Origin: Chitinispirillaceae bacterium
GTDB taxonomy: Bacteria; Fibrobacterota; Chitinivibrionia; Chitinivibrionales; Chitinispirillaceae
Direction: 5' to 3'
Assembly: GCA_016932075.1 (NCBI GenBank)
Contig: JAFGDP010000154.1
Location: forward strand, 1 to 18,205
Length of the DNA: 18,205 nucleotides
How positions within the stretch are numbered: the stretch's first letter is position 1; every line of letters begins with the position of its first letter. Under the pieces are notes generated by a model, which was given only the letters and a program-made list of their open reading frames with translations, did not search any database and was not told the DNA's origin. Below, piece by piece: positions 7,521-15,651 of the stretch. The translations under genes were made by a program, and so were the position numbers.

Positions 7521-7706
7521 CCATTCTCCCGCTACGGCGGGAGAATGGCGGGCCTCGTTCACCCTTCGCATCCAGCTTCGTGCCTTCGGCCGCTCCGCGG
7601 TGGTCTCCGCACATCCTTGTGCTCCGACTCCAGCGCTCGGGCATTCGCCATCGGTAGCGCCGGCCGACGTGCTTCGCCTAAAGGCCCAGCACAGGTCCGG
7701 CGCTAC
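7521..7706. repeat. GC-rich multi-hairpin element (possible structured RNA or REP-type repeat)
   Basis: Three strong stem-loops lie in a row. (1) 7521-7548: CCATTCTCCCGC/GCGGGAGAATGG, a perfect 12-bp stem with loop TACG, a UNCG-type tetraloop closed by C-G. (2) Around 7610: GCACA-TCCT-TGTGC. (3) 7654-7706: a perfect 10-bp outer stem GTAGCGCCGG/CCGGCGCTAC, then an inner stem GTGCT/AGCAC (7669-7673, 7688-7692), then GCC/GGC closing loop TAAA. No likely ORF runs through it and composition differs sharply from the AT-rich flanks. It may be a species-specific dispersed repeat or a non-coding RNA; direction is unknown. Confidence 0.55.
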
Positions 7707-8030
7707 TGCGCGTTGCGACACGCCTCAGTCCTCCCTGACGCAAAAACCCACGGCTAACAATCATCCCCTTTCAATTGCAGAATGCAGATTGATGATTGAA
7801 AACCAAAATTTCCACGATAGCAATCATTTCTTCATTCCATAATGAAAAAGGGTACTCCGATATTCACCGGGCCTGAGGGAATCGCAGTTTCTTGGCAGGC
7901 ACTACAGATGGTCAGCATTGAAGGGGTGTGGTCCGATACCGCGATGCGGGATCGAGCCCAGGGGAACACGTTCCCCTTCCTAATTTTATTGAAAAAAGGC
8001 AACGGATCTTGCCGGAAATGCTATTTTTCC

Positions 8031-8060
8031 TGTCAATCCGACCGCCAAATCATCTATATT
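8031..8060 (+). promoter_or_regulatory. Possible promoter of the Lys-rich secreted protein gene
   Basis: TGTCAA (8031-8036) and TATATT (8055-8060) are separated by 18 bases. The -10 is good (5 of 6), the -35 is poor. It would give a leader of about 58 bases before ATG 8125. Confidence 0.3.
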
Positions 8061-8110
8061 GGTCATAGTTCCTGTTTATCAGTATCCAGGAAAACAACCT
8101 CTCTCCCATC

Positions 8111-8116
8111 AGGAGG
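8111..8116 (+). promoter_or_regulatory. Shine-Dalgarno AGGAGG deciding start 8125
   Basis: A perfect AGGAGG eight bases before ATG 8125. It favours 8125 over the upstream in-frame start at 8059, which has no ribosome binding site. Confidence 0.8.
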
Positions 8117-8124
8117 TCATTCCC

Positions 8125-9534
8125 ATGAACGGAATTGTAAATAATTTCATGAAAACCCACCCCGCTCGTCTGTTCTATGTCGTCGTGGTGCCCCTGCTGT
8201 TTATTATCCTGGCCCCCTCCGACGTCTGCAGGGCCGAGTCTGCCAATAAAACGGCTGCAATTGAAAAGCAGCTTTCCAGCGCCGAGACCCTTATTGCCGA
8301 AGGCTCGCTGCAGGAAGCGCATGAGGCGATCGACCGGGCAAAGCTTTTGATGAATGAGCTGAGCGGTCCCCAGTCGGCACCGTACAATGCCCTGATCAGG
8401 AAGCTCCTTGCATCGATAAGTGCTGTGGAGGATTCTCTGGTAAAAATCAATATAGAAATCCTTCGTAAACACGGCGGCGACTCCGCGTTCCAGTATATGC
8501 AGGACGTGGTGTGGGCCTACGGCATTTCAAAGGAAAAACTGGAAAAGATTGAAAGCACGATTCTTGAAGAAGCCTCAACGGTGAATGTGGAACAAGAGCG
8601 CGACGACGTTGCGTACGCGCTCTCCCTGCTTGAAAGCAACAAGCCCATGGATTCGTCAATCGATCCGTATATCGTTAAAACCGCCCAGATGCTTATGCAG
8701 GCGCGCGCCGACAGCATCAAACGGGCAACGGAGGCAAAAAAGCCTGCCTCTGAAGCAAAAGAGGTCCCTGCCCCTGAAAAGGACGCGGGCACGGCCAAAG
8801 AAGCAAAGGAGCCGGCAAAAGGAAAAGAGCCTCCTGAAAAGGTGGCTGTCATGTCTGAAAAGAAAGAGGATAAGCCCCTTGTTGCCCCTGAAAAGAAGGA
8901 ACAGGATGTTGCCCCGTCCAAACAGCCCGAGGAGCGGGTGGCAAAAAAACAGGTTGCGGAACCGGACAAAAAGCCGAAGCCGAAAGCCATAGTGCCGGAG
9001 CCGCGAAAAAGCACAAAAACCGTCACAAAGAAAAAACCGGAGGAATATACAAGCCCTGCGCTCCTGGCTCGGGCCGAGGCAACCAGGAACTACCTGAAAA
9101 AACTCAAAGAGAACCAGAAATCCGCCCAGAGAACCGTGGTGGTGTTATATGAAATGATCGAAAAAGGAGAGGGACAGAAGGCCATGGCCATGTTCCGCGG
9201 AAAACGGGCGTTTCTGGGCAAGCATATCTCGCCTCAGGTGTTTAACGTGCTCGAGCTCACCCTTGCGCAGACTATCATCGACGCAAAAAAAGGTAAAAGC
9301 GGATTGTCCCGCATGCCCTCATCCCCTGCTTCACCTGAGCAGACCAGCATTGACCGTATTGAAGCGCTCATGCGGCAGAACAGGGTCGAAGCGGCCTACC
9401 GGGAGTTTACTCGGTCCGAAGAGTCGCTCAAGAACTACATGAAGAAAAAGGATTTCAAGCTGTTCAAGGACATGATTGAAAGCGCCTATGAACTACGGAC
9501 CGGCGTTACCATTGATAAGAAGAAAAAGAAGTGA
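8125..9534 (+). CDS. Secreted Lys/Pro/Glu-rich protein with helical domains
   Basis: A 469-residue protein of no family I recognise. Residues 1-35 are a Sec signal peptide (hydrophobic VVVVPLLFIILAP, probable cleavage near CRA-ES). Residues about 37-205 are helical and heptad-like (IEKQLSSAETLIAEG, EAHEAIDRAKLLMNEL), reminiscent of TPR-like or coiled-coil repeats. About 205-310 is a low-complexity linker of Lys, Pro, Glu and Ala (many APEK, KEP and EKK units), probably extended and periplasm-spanning or wall-binding. About 315-465 is a second helical domain with two related segments (VLYEMIEKGEGQKAMAMF and IEALMRQNRVEAAYREF), and the protein ends in KKKKK. The architecture suggests a periplasmic or surface scaffold, not an enzyme. 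Its last 42 bases overlap the end of the GH128 gene on the opposite strand. Confidence 0.75.
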   Translation: MNGIVNNFMKTHPARLFYVVVVPLLFIILAPSDVCRAESANKTAAIEKQLSSAETLIAEGSLQEAHEAIDRAKLLMNELSGPQSAPYNALIRKLLASISAVEDSLVKINIEILRKHGGDSAFQYMQDVVWAYGISKEKLEKIESTILEEASTVNVEQERDDVAYALSLLESNKPMDSSIDPYIVKTAQMLMQARADSIKRATEAKKPASEAKEVPAPEKDAGTAKEAKEPAKGKEPPEKVAVMSEKKEDKPLVAPEKKEQDVAPSKQPEERVAKKQVAEPDKKPKPKAIVPEPRKSTKTVTKKKPEEYTSPALLARAEATRNYLKKLKENQKSAQRTVVVLYEMIEKGEGQKAMAMFRGKRAFLGKHISPQVFNVLELTLAQTIIDAKKGKSGLSRMPSSPASPEQTSIDRIEALMRQNRVEAAYREFTRSEESLKNYMKKKDFKLFKDMIESAYELRTGVTIDKKKKK

Positions 9535-11202
9535 TCCGGTGCTGAGATTTTCCCCACAGCGGAACCGGTAAAGGCACACGTTCCTGCCAGGGGGAGGCAG
9601 AGTAGCGTGCAGCACATGGCTCCCTGCCGACAGGTGCCGGTGCAGGGAGGTTCCCGTCAGGCGCCCTGCCAGTGAAAAAAGCTCCAGGCTGACATAAGAC
9701 GCCCGTTCAAGTTCAAGGTGCACCATCAGGTGATGGCCCCGGACTCGCATCCGCGGGCGGCGAGAAGATGCGGCTTTTGCTCCATGCGTCACCTGCGAGA
9801 TCTCGATGGGAACTCCCTTGTTGATACGGGAGCTCCGGTAGCCGTAGCAGTCGGGTTTTTCAGCATACCAGCGTCCTGCATACGAATGCGTCGGCGGCGT
9901 TTCCGTTTTGAATATCGAGAGAACCGAATCAGCGGTTCCCCACCACGGATAGACAAAGTAGTGCTCGACAAACGCGCAGGTGTCCAGCATATCCACGAAG
10001 GCTTTCAGTCCCTGGTAATATTCCATGGAATCAGCGGGGAGCGGGTTCCAAGTCGCGCCATAGTTGAATTCGGTCACCCAGACCGGCCTGGCATATTTAT
10101 TCCATAGTGATCTGAGCCTGTTGTACAGATCCGCCGGCGCTCTCTTCTGGTAATAGTGAATAGCGATGAAATCCACGCGGTAGTTGAGCCGCGACGCCTT
10201 GGTCATGAACGTATCGAGCCAGTTCCATCCCCGCGTATTGTCGGTGACTGCCGGCGAGCCGAGGCGCAGTCCGGTACGGAGCAGATGGCGGTAGCTGGCC
10301 ACGGCAGTGTCGGTCATGTACAGATTGCCGATTGCGCCGGACTGGTCGTTGGGATTGTCCGGCTCATTGAACGCAAGCAAATGGGAAACATCGGTGCGCC
10401 TGCTCACTCTGGCGACCCCTGCGGAATCGGTCTTGCCCCACATCATGGGCGTGTAGGCGGTACTCGGATACTGCGCGCCGCCGTTTCCCCAGTCATAATA
10501 TGCTGACAGATTGAAAATGGCGCGCTGGGTCTGGTTGCCTCCGCCCATGCCCTTTTTCCCTGCCCAGCGGAAATCGGCAACGCGGATAAGAGCGACGGCG
10601 CCGCTCAGTTCGACCGGCAGGTTGAACGCGATGTCGCTCGTATCAGCAATAAAAACCGTGCTCTGGCCAGTGCCGTCAGGATTGTTGGCAAAGGTTGCAC
10701 AATAGCCGCGCTTGAGCAGGAATGACCTGACGGCCCGCCCGAGCCGTGGCGATCCGGTCGTGGAAAGTCCGACACCGAGCGTATCGCGGCTTCCGCTGAG
10801 GTCTGCGGAATCGAAGAGATAGAGGGGCCTGTAGCTCCCGCCCCGTGAGATGATGACGGTGCCGTTGACATGCTGCACCAGCTTGACGTTCTCCTCAACC
10901 GATGCCGCGTTTCCCGAAACCAGGAACCGGTCAAGATAGCGGTCCTGTACCGTGTCCGGACGAATGCCGTCGAAAAACACCCAACCGTTGTCGGTGACAA
11001 AGTTGATCGTGGAGGATGCGTCGATGGGGGCGGTCGGGCTGGTCAGGTGCAATTCCGCCGACCCCCGCATGGTGACCGACTGGTTGACCAGGCCGGTCAT
11101 GGTCACGGTCTGGTTGGAAATCACGAGTGGTTCGGCTGCCTGCAATGGGAAACAGAGCAGTCCCCAGATCCAGAAACATCCCGCGCCCTTCTTTTGGCCC
11201 AT
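9493..11202 (-). CDS. GH128-like endo-glucanase with C-terminal FlgD-like sorting domain
   Basis: A 569-residue secreted glycoside hydrolase. A signal peptide covers about residues 1-23 (GLLCFPLQAAEP). Residues 25-235 form a beta-rich domain (FVTDNGWVFFDGI, NGTVIISRGGSYRPLYLFDS). About 240-470 is the Glyco_hydro_cc/Asl1-like catalytic barrel of family GH128: LLAFNEPDNPND with putative acid/base Glu280, FIAIHYYQ, and PVWVTEFNY with putative nucleophile Glu378. Characterised GH128 enzymes cleave beta-1,3-glucans. Residues about 495-560 (YVSLELFSLAGRL, LSAGSHVLHATLPPPGRNV, YRFRCGE, TGSLLFLL) are a FlgD-like/type IX-secretion-tail-like beta domain, probably for surface attachment or sorting. The gene ends in TAG, and its last 42 bases lie inside the convergent gene. 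It follows the methyltransferase gene on the same strand after about 136 bp. The start ATG 11202 lacks a strong ribosome binding site. Confidence 0.8.
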   Translation of the reverse strand: MGQKKGAGCFWIWGLLCFPLQAAEPLVISNQTVTMTGLVNQSVTMRGSAELHLTSPTAPIDASSTINFVTDNGWVFFDGIRPDTVQDRYLDRFLVSGNAASVEENVKLVQHVNGTVIISRGGSYRPLYLFDSADLSGSRDTLGVGLSTTGSPRLGRAVRSFLLKRGYCATFANNPDGTGQSTVFIADTSDIAFNLPVELSGAVALIRVADFRWAGKKGMGGGNQTQRAIFNLSAYYDWGNGGAQYPSTAYTPMMWGKTDSAGVARVSRRTDVSHLLAFNEPDNPNDQSGAIGNLYMTDTAVASYRHLLRTGLRLGSPAVTDNTRGWNWLDTFMTKASRLNYRVDFIAIHYYQKRAPADLYNRLRSLWNKYARPVWVTEFNYGATWNPLPADSMEYYQGLKAFVDMLDTCAFVEHYFVYPWWGTADSVLSIFKTETPPTHSYAGRWYAEKPDCYGYRSSRINKGVPIEISQVTHGAKAASSRRPRMRVRGHHLMVHLELERASYVSLELFSLAGRLTGTSLHRHLSAGSHVLHATLPPPGRNVCLYRFRCGENLSTGSLLFLLINGNAGP

Positions 11203-11256
11203 GGAATAAATATAGGCAGACCTGGTATAGAAAGCAGGAATAATAAAAATCAGCGA

Positions 11257-11290
11257 TTACAAAACGAAACGGTGCCGCAACAAACCGTTT
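11257..11290 (-). terminator. Possible rho-independent terminator after the methyltransferase gene
   Basis: On the minus strand AAACGGT and ACCGTTT (11284-11290 and 11267-11273) form a 7-bp stem with a 10-base loop, followed by CGTTTTGTAAT. Stem and T-run are both modest. If active it separates the methyltransferase transcript from the GH128 gene. Confidence 0.35.
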
Positions 11291-11338
11291 TCTGCCGGTA
11301 AAGGGGCTGCTGGTACGTGCTTTGGTATTGGAGCACGG

Positions 11339-12523
11339 TCAGGTATTCCGGTCCAGCACTGCCACGCACTCGATATGCGACGTATGGGGAAACATGTCGA
11401 TCCCCTGCAGGGAAACAAGGCGCCAGCAGGGCGACAGCGCCAACACATCGCGGGCAAGGGTCTCCGGGTTGCACGAGACATAGATGATCCTGTTGAGGGC
11501 CGCTTTTCGCAGGGCCGCTGTTATTGATGCGTCAAGGCCTGTACGCGGCGGATCAAAGACGGCGATATCATACCCATTATTCACGGTTGTCGGAAACAGG
11601 GCTCCAACATCTCCCTTCACAAATCTCACATTGCGTGCTCCATTGACCTGCGCCGCCTTTTTCGCGGCCGCAACCGAGGCGCCGTTCTCCTCGATCCCGG
11701 TCACGATCCTGCATTTCGGCGCGATCCACAGGGCGATGCTGCCAACCCCGCAATAGCACTCGAGTACCGACGGCCCGCCGCGTATCCATTTAAGCACTTC
11801 ATCGTAGAGGCGCGGCGTTTGAAAGGGATTGACCTGGAAAAAAGTCGAAAGTCCAAGTTTGAATCGAAGCGAGCCCAGCTTTTCAAAAAGAAACGGCCTT
11901 CCCCACCAAGTATTCTCCTGCTCCCCGAGCACCACATTGGTCCGGTGCATATTCACATTTTGCACGATTCCCGCGATGAAAAGGCTCCTCTGCTTTGCAG
12001 CGGTAGCGACCATTTCAAGAAGTGTGGTGGAAAGGTTGCGTGTCCCTGCAGGCCGCGGTCCGTTGGTCACAAGGCCGACGAGGACCTCCCCGGTTCCCGC
12101 TGCTTTTCTCAGAAGCACATGACGCAGAAAGCCTGCATGTTTTTTCTCATTATAGATTGATAAATGGTGTTTCACCGCCCACTCACGGATAGTCCAGGCA
12201 ACCAGGGAAAGGTCCTTGTCCTGGACCAGGCAAACATGCTGATCAACAACCTTATGGGAATCGCGGCCATAGCACCCGAGCAGCACCTTCGCCGCTCTGC
12301 CCTTTGGGCCGCCTCCAAAGGGAAGCTGCACCTTGTGACGGTACCAATACGGCGGATTGCAGCCGATGACCGGCCCTATTTCAAGGCCGGAACTGAAGGA
12401 AAACAGCGAGCGTAAAAGCGCGGTTTTTTGATGTAATTGAATCTCATATGGCTGATCAAGAATCTGGCATCCGCCGCATTCCGGAAAATGGGGACAGCTC
12501 TTTTCATTCCCTGGTAAAGCCAT
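11339..12523 (-). CDS. 23S rRNA/tRNA uracil-5-methyltransferase (TrmA/RlmC/RlmD family)
   Basis: A SAM-dependent RNA m5U methyltransferase of 394 residues. The N-terminus has the iron-sulfur cluster cysteines CPHFPECGGC (Cys10, Cys16, Cys19), with a fourth candidate in DQHVCLV (Cys98). It has no N-terminal TRAM domain, so in layout it resembles E. coli RlmC (RumB) more than RlmD (RumA). The Rossmann part shows VLECYCGVGSIALWIA, the SAM loop, and FDPPRTGLD. The catalytic nucleophile is Cys351 in IIYVSCNPETLARD, and HIECVAVL near the C-terminus carries the general-base Glu. An upstream TTG at 12550 is in frame, but ATG 12523 has AGGTG five bases upstream and places the cysteines as in relatives, so I prefer it. 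The exact uridine target cannot be told from sequence. It is a housekeeping gene between the two glucan-related blocks. Confidence 0.88.
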   Translation of the reverse strand: MALPGNEKSCPHFPECGGCQILDQPYEIQLHQKTALLRSLFSFSSGLEIGPVIGCNPPYWYRHKVQLPFGGGPKGRAAKVLLGCYGRDSHKVVDQHVCLVQDKDLSLVAWTIREWAVKHHLSIYNEKKHAGFLRHVLLRKAAGTGEVLVGLVTNGPRPAGTRNLSTTLLEMVATAAKQRSLFIAGIVQNVNMHRTNVVLGEQENTWWGRPFLFEKLGSLRFKLGLSTFFQVNPFQTPRLYDEVLKWIRGGPSVLECYCGVGSIALWIAPKCRIVTGIEENGASVAAAKKAAQVNGARNVRFVKGDVGALFPTTVNNGYDIAVFDPPRTGLDASITAALRKAALNRIIYVSCNPETLARDVLALSPCWRLVSLQGIDMFPHTSHIECVAVLDRNT

Positions 12524-12571
12524 ATTCACCTGGAATTGCCATGAGCCCAACGATGCTCATGAATAAACAGA

Positions 12572-12601
12572 AACATAGAAAAATAATATGGTTTTTTTCA
12601 A
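12572..12601 (-). promoter_or_regulatory. Possible promoter of the methyltransferase gene
   Basis: On the minus strand TTGAAA (12601-12596) and TATGTT (12577-12572) are 18 bases apart, in AT-rich DNA about 50 bases before ATG 12523. The -35 is good, the -10 fair. Confidence 0.35.
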
Positions 12602-12616
12602 CTTTTGATCATCTTT

Positions 12617-12645
12617 TTTACACTAAAATATTTAATAGTTATTAT
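12617..12645 (+). promoter_or_regulatory. Sigma70-type promoter of the glucan operon
   Basis: TTTACA (12617-12622) and TATTAT (12640-12645) each match the sigma70 consensus at 5 of 6 bases and are exactly 17 bases apart in an AT-rich divergent intergenic region. A leader of about 75 bases leads to ATG 12729. No operator is evident. Confidence 0.6.
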
Positions 12646-12728
12646 ATTATCGTCGTAAACCAATATAAACTAGAACAAAAATCCAGGCCAGACATTTCCT
12701 ATCCCCCTGATTTTTAACGAGGAGGAGT

Positions 12729-13139
12729 ATGCAACCAAGAAAAACATCTCTGATCGCCGCAATCCTGCTGGTTCCTGTGATAGTCGCTGTTGCAGAAATA
12801 GTCTCCGCAACAAGCGATCCTTTCACCTTCCCGTTGATCGACAGCATCAAGCAGAAACAAAAGGCCATGACCGGGTACTCGTTTAGCGCAAAAGGGTTCT
12901 CCGCTCACAAACGATCGCTGGAACTGGCATGGTCGGTCGGCCAGTCGGTTCAAGCAGACAAGGGAGCCATAACCCTGTTCACGCTCCATGGAAAAACCGT
13001 ACAGACAATCGAAATAACGAAGAGATCAGGCTCGATTGTGTGGAACGTCCCCGGGAATTTTTCGCTCAGCGGTGTTCTGATTGCGCGCCTTTCCTACGGC
13101 GGGGTGAACGCGAACCTTAAACTGCTCATCTGCAGATAA
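12729..13139 (+). CDS. Small secreted protein with FlgD-like C-terminal domain
   Basis: A 136-residue exported protein, first gene of the glucan operon. It has a strong ribosome binding site (GAGGAGG) before ATG 12729 and a Sec signal peptide (LIAAILLVPVIVAVAEIVSA). Residues about 28-75 (FSAKGFSAHKRSLELAWSVG) are not recognised. Residues about 78-136 look like the FlgD-like/secretion-tail fold: AITLFTLHGKTVQTIEI, then IVWNVPGNFSLSGVLIARL, ending LKLLICR. This domain normally sits at the end of large secreted enzymes; here it is nearly the whole mature protein. It could be an accessory surface protein, a carbohydrate-binding helper, or the stump of a lost enzyme. The GH3 gene starts 12 bp later. 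Confidence 0.75.
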   Translation: MQPRKTSLIAAILLVPVIVAVAEIVSATSDPFTFPLIDSIKQKQKAMTGYSFSAKGFSAHKRSLELAWSVGQSVQADKGAITLFTLHGKTVQTIEITKRSGSIVWNVPGNFSLSGVLIARLSYGGVNANLKLLICR

Positions 13140-13151
13140 GGAGAACACGCC

Positions 13152-15629
13152 ATGAAACGAACCATTACAATTCTCCTGCTGACGCTTCTGGCATTATCCC
13201 CCGCAGAGGCGACAAAAATATCGAATGTAAAAGTCGATCTCATCAAGGGCACGGTCACCGGAACCCAGGGCGACCAGATAGTCCGGTACTACATGGGACG
13301 GCTCACCTATACGTTTCTTGCCGAAGACAAAGACTCCATATACGTTGATTTTGTCATTAAAAACCAGGCGACCGGCGATACCATCACGGTGCTGGAAAAA
13401 TCGGGTGATGTCGGCATGGTAAAGCAGCGCTTTGCAGCCGACACGCAAAAAACCGTCTATTTCAGGGCCGCAATTGTGGGCATGCCGGCTGATGCCTATG
13501 TGGCCACCGTGACCGCCAACGCGGACATGAGCAAAATGTGGGCGCTCGCGGATTCGCTGGTAGGCCTCATGTCTTACGAGCAGCAGCAATCCACGCTTTA
13601 TTTATCAGCGCCTTTTTTTTGGTTCGGGGCCGAAAATTTTGCCATTCCGGGCAATACGACAATCGTCGGATGGCGGTCATCCGATGGCCCGCACGGCGTC
13701 CGTTGGCCAATCGGCCCACCGAACGACATCGCTATTTACGGCGCAGGGGACCCTGCAACGCTGTTCCCTACCGAAGCTGCCATGGGGTGTTCCTGGGATA
13801 CATCACTTGTAAAAAGCATCGGAGCTGTCATCGCGAGGGAATCGAGGGCAATGGGCCTGTATTGCAACCTCGGACCGATGTGCGATCTCGTGATCAATCC
13901 CCGATGGGGCAGGGCATTCGAAACCATCGGCGAAGATCCTTATCTGAACGGAAAGATGGTTTCACGAATGGTAATGGGGCTGCAAAGCGAAAAGGTAATC
14001 GCGACGCCGAAACATTTCACTCCTTACCTGATGGAAACCGAGAGGCAGTTGCTGCAAGTTTCAGTATCAGAGCGGGCGCTACGCGAGTTGTTTTGCGTCC
14101 CCTTCGAAATGGCAATTTGCGAAGGCCGCGCACGAGCCCTCATGACCTGCTACAACAGGGTCCATGTCCCGGGATTCAGCGAGTGCAGCGCTACCTGGTG
14201 TGAAAGGGCGGCCTCAAATCGCCATACCGTCGAGGACATCGTGAGGCATGATTGGGGATTCGACGGCGTCATAATGACCGATTGGGACGGCGCAGCGGTC
14301 GTCGACGAACGGTATGCCTACGAAACCGATTTTGACATGAGCACTCCTCATGGATATGGATATACCAATATCGCCACCAATATCCGCGCGAGTATCTGGA
14401 CCGCCGATCCGCTGAGGAAAAAAGCACGGAATATTATGTACAATAAACTATGGGCATGGGGTGGAAAGCTGATTGCAAACGATAATGAAATTAAAACGCA
14501 CCCGCAAAACACGATTTTATCGTCAAGCCATTTACAACTTGCCCTGGAAGCGGCTCGGAAAACCATCGTGCTCGCGAAAAACGATCCCGTGGATGCTACT
14601 CCGGTTCTGCCGCTTGATAAAAACGGCTCGTTTAAAATCGCCGTTGTCGGACCTTATGCTGATGTAAAGCGGCAGGGAGGCGGAGGGAGCAGCGCCGTGA
14701 CTCCCGACACGATCATTACGCCCTTGCAGGGTATCAAAACTATCGTCGCTGGCAATGCCTCAATGTCGATAGTTTCCGATTACACGAGCGCGGATGTCGC
14801 TGTCGTATGCGTAGGTGTCAATTCGGAAAGTGAGGATCTGGACCGTCCCGACATGACGCTTCCCTCGAGCCCGGTCGATCAGAACGGTCTCGTGGCGCAG
14901 GTAATGAGAACGGTTAAGAGAACCATCGTCGTATATACGGGCGGCAGCGCCTCCATTGCCGGGAGCTGGTCGAACGCGCCCGCCGTCATTATCGCGTTTT
15001 ATCCCGGTCGGTGGCAGGGACAGGTTATTGCGGAGATACTATTCGGCGATGTTAACCCGAGCGGTCATTTGAGCGTCACCTTCCCCTCGAACGCCAACGA
15101 TCTGCCGGTGTATACGCTGGATAATTACGAATTTAAGTGCACATCCGTGGACACGGCGCATGGCTATTTCTTTTTCGAAAAAACAGGTAAAAAGCCTCTT
15201 TTCTGGTTCGGTCATGGACTGAGCTATACCACATTCAAATATAACAACATAGCCGTACACGGGCCGTCGACAATTGCAGCGAACGATCGCGTTGATATTA
15301 GCGTGGCTGTTCAAAATACCGGGACGTGCTCGGGTGACGATGTGGTGCAGCTCTACGTGAAACCGCCCGCCGGCAGCGCCGTGCCCCGGCGCGTTAAGGA
15401 CCTTCGTGGATTCGCCCGGGTTTCGCTGGAGCCCAACGAATACAAGATCGTCTCCTTTACCCTGGGTCCGCGTGACTTTTCGATATACGAACCGAATGAC
15501 ATGACAAAAACCGGAGCGTGGAACGTCATCCCGGGTACTTATGAACTCATCGTCGGATCGACATCGGATCCCGCGGAGTTGGTCAATGGAAACGGGAAAT
15601 GCCTGACCACCACACTAACAGTTCAATAA
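13152..15629 (+). CDS. Secreted glycoside hydrolase family 3 beta-glucosidase-type enzyme
   Basis: An 825-residue GH3 enzyme releasing terminal sugars from beta-glycosides, probably glucose from beta-glucan oligosaccharides. A signal peptide (residues 1-20, ending near AEA) is followed by an extra beta-rich domain of about 110 residues before the catalytic barrel. GH3 motifs: SDGPHGVRWP, GLYCNLGPMCDLVINPRWGR, ETIGEDPYLNGKM, ATPKHF, and GFDGVIMTDWDGA with nucleophile Asp377. In the second domain, NSESEDLDRP has the acid/base candidate Glu559 or Glu561. Later motifs are FYPGRWQGQVIAEILFGDVN, FWFGHGLSYTTF, and a fibronectin-III-like C-terminal domain (GDDVVQLYVKPP, DLRGFARVSLEPNE). The barrel segment after KHF (TPYLMETER) departs from the usual NNQE-x-R, so specificity may differ. 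No FlgD-like tail is present, so it may be periplasmic. It lies 12 bp after the small protein gene and 22 bp before the beta-barrel gene. Confidence 0.9.
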   Translation: MKRTITILLLTLLALSPAEATKISNVKVDLIKGTVTGTQGDQIVRYYMGRLTYTFLAEDKDSIYVDFVIKNQATGDTITVLEKSGDVGMVKQRFAADTQKTVYFRAAIVGMPADAYVATVTANADMSKMWALADSLVGLMSYEQQQSTLYLSAPFFWFGAENFAIPGNTTIVGWRSSDGPHGVRWPIGPPNDIAIYGAGDPATLFPTEAAMGCSWDTSLVKSIGAVIARESRAMGLYCNLGPMCDLVINPRWGRAFETIGEDPYLNGKMVSRMVMGLQSEKVIATPKHFTPYLMETERQLLQVSVSERALRELFCVPFEMAICEGRARALMTCYNRVHVPGFSECSATWCERAASNRHTVEDIVRHDWGFDGVIMTDWDGAAVVDERYAYETDFDMSTPHGYGYTNIATNIRASIWTADPLRKKARNIMYNKLWAWGGKLIANDNEIKTHPQNTILSSSHLQLALEAARKTIVLAKNDPVDATPVLPLDKNGSFKIAVVGPYADVKRQGGGGSSAVTPDTIITPLQGIKTIVAGNASMSIVSDYTSADVAVVCVGVNSESEDLDRPDMTLPSSPVDQNGLVAQVMRTVKRTIVVYTGGSASIAGSWSNAPAVIIAFYPGRWQGQVIAEILFGDVNPSGHLSVTFPSNANDLPVYTLDNYEFKCTSVDTAHGYFFFEKTGKKPLFWFGHGLSYTTFKYNNIAVHGPSTIAANDRVDISVAVQNTGTCSGDDVVQLYVKPPAGSAVPRRVKDLRGFARVSLEPNEYKIVSFTLGPRDFSIYEPNDMTKTGAWNVIPGTYELIVGSTSDPAELVNGNGKCLTTTLTVQ

Positions 15630-15651
15630 TTCAATCGGATTTGGAGGAATT

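Larger units (their letters stand above)
7363..8124. other. Long intergenic stretch between divergent genes, with structured elements
   Basis: About 760 bp. AT-rich DNA at 7363-7500 should hold the promoter of the deacetylase-like gene (minus strand; TATAAAA-like sequence near 7412, no clear -35). 7521-7706 is a GC-rich multi-hairpin element, described separately. Then come an 8-bp inverted repeat CAATCATC/GATGATTG (7758-7765 and 7791-7798) and a short hairpin AGGGGAAC/GTTCCCCT (7960-7977) before TTCCTAATTTT, which is weakly terminator-like. No convincing protein gene is seen; the frame opening at 7842 has no family likeness. Confidence 0.55.

Noticed and set aside
7494..7721. Minus-strand 75-codon frame through the multi-hairpin element
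   Set aside because: It is a translation of GC-rich hairpin DNA with no ribosome binding site. The inverted repeats explain the sequence better than coding.
7920..7980. tRNA-like look of a GATCGAGCCC segment
   Set aside because: No cloverleaf, no acceptor stem pairing and no CCA-compatible end; only the short AGGGGAAC/GTTCCCCT hairpin is real.
7842..8144. 100-codon frame before the Lys-rich protein gene
   Set aside because: No family likeness or ribosome binding site; it overlaps the well-supported start at 8125.
10870..11301. Plus-strand 143-codon frame
   Set aside because: Antisense to the signal peptide and N-terminal domain of the GH128-like gene, with no family likeness.
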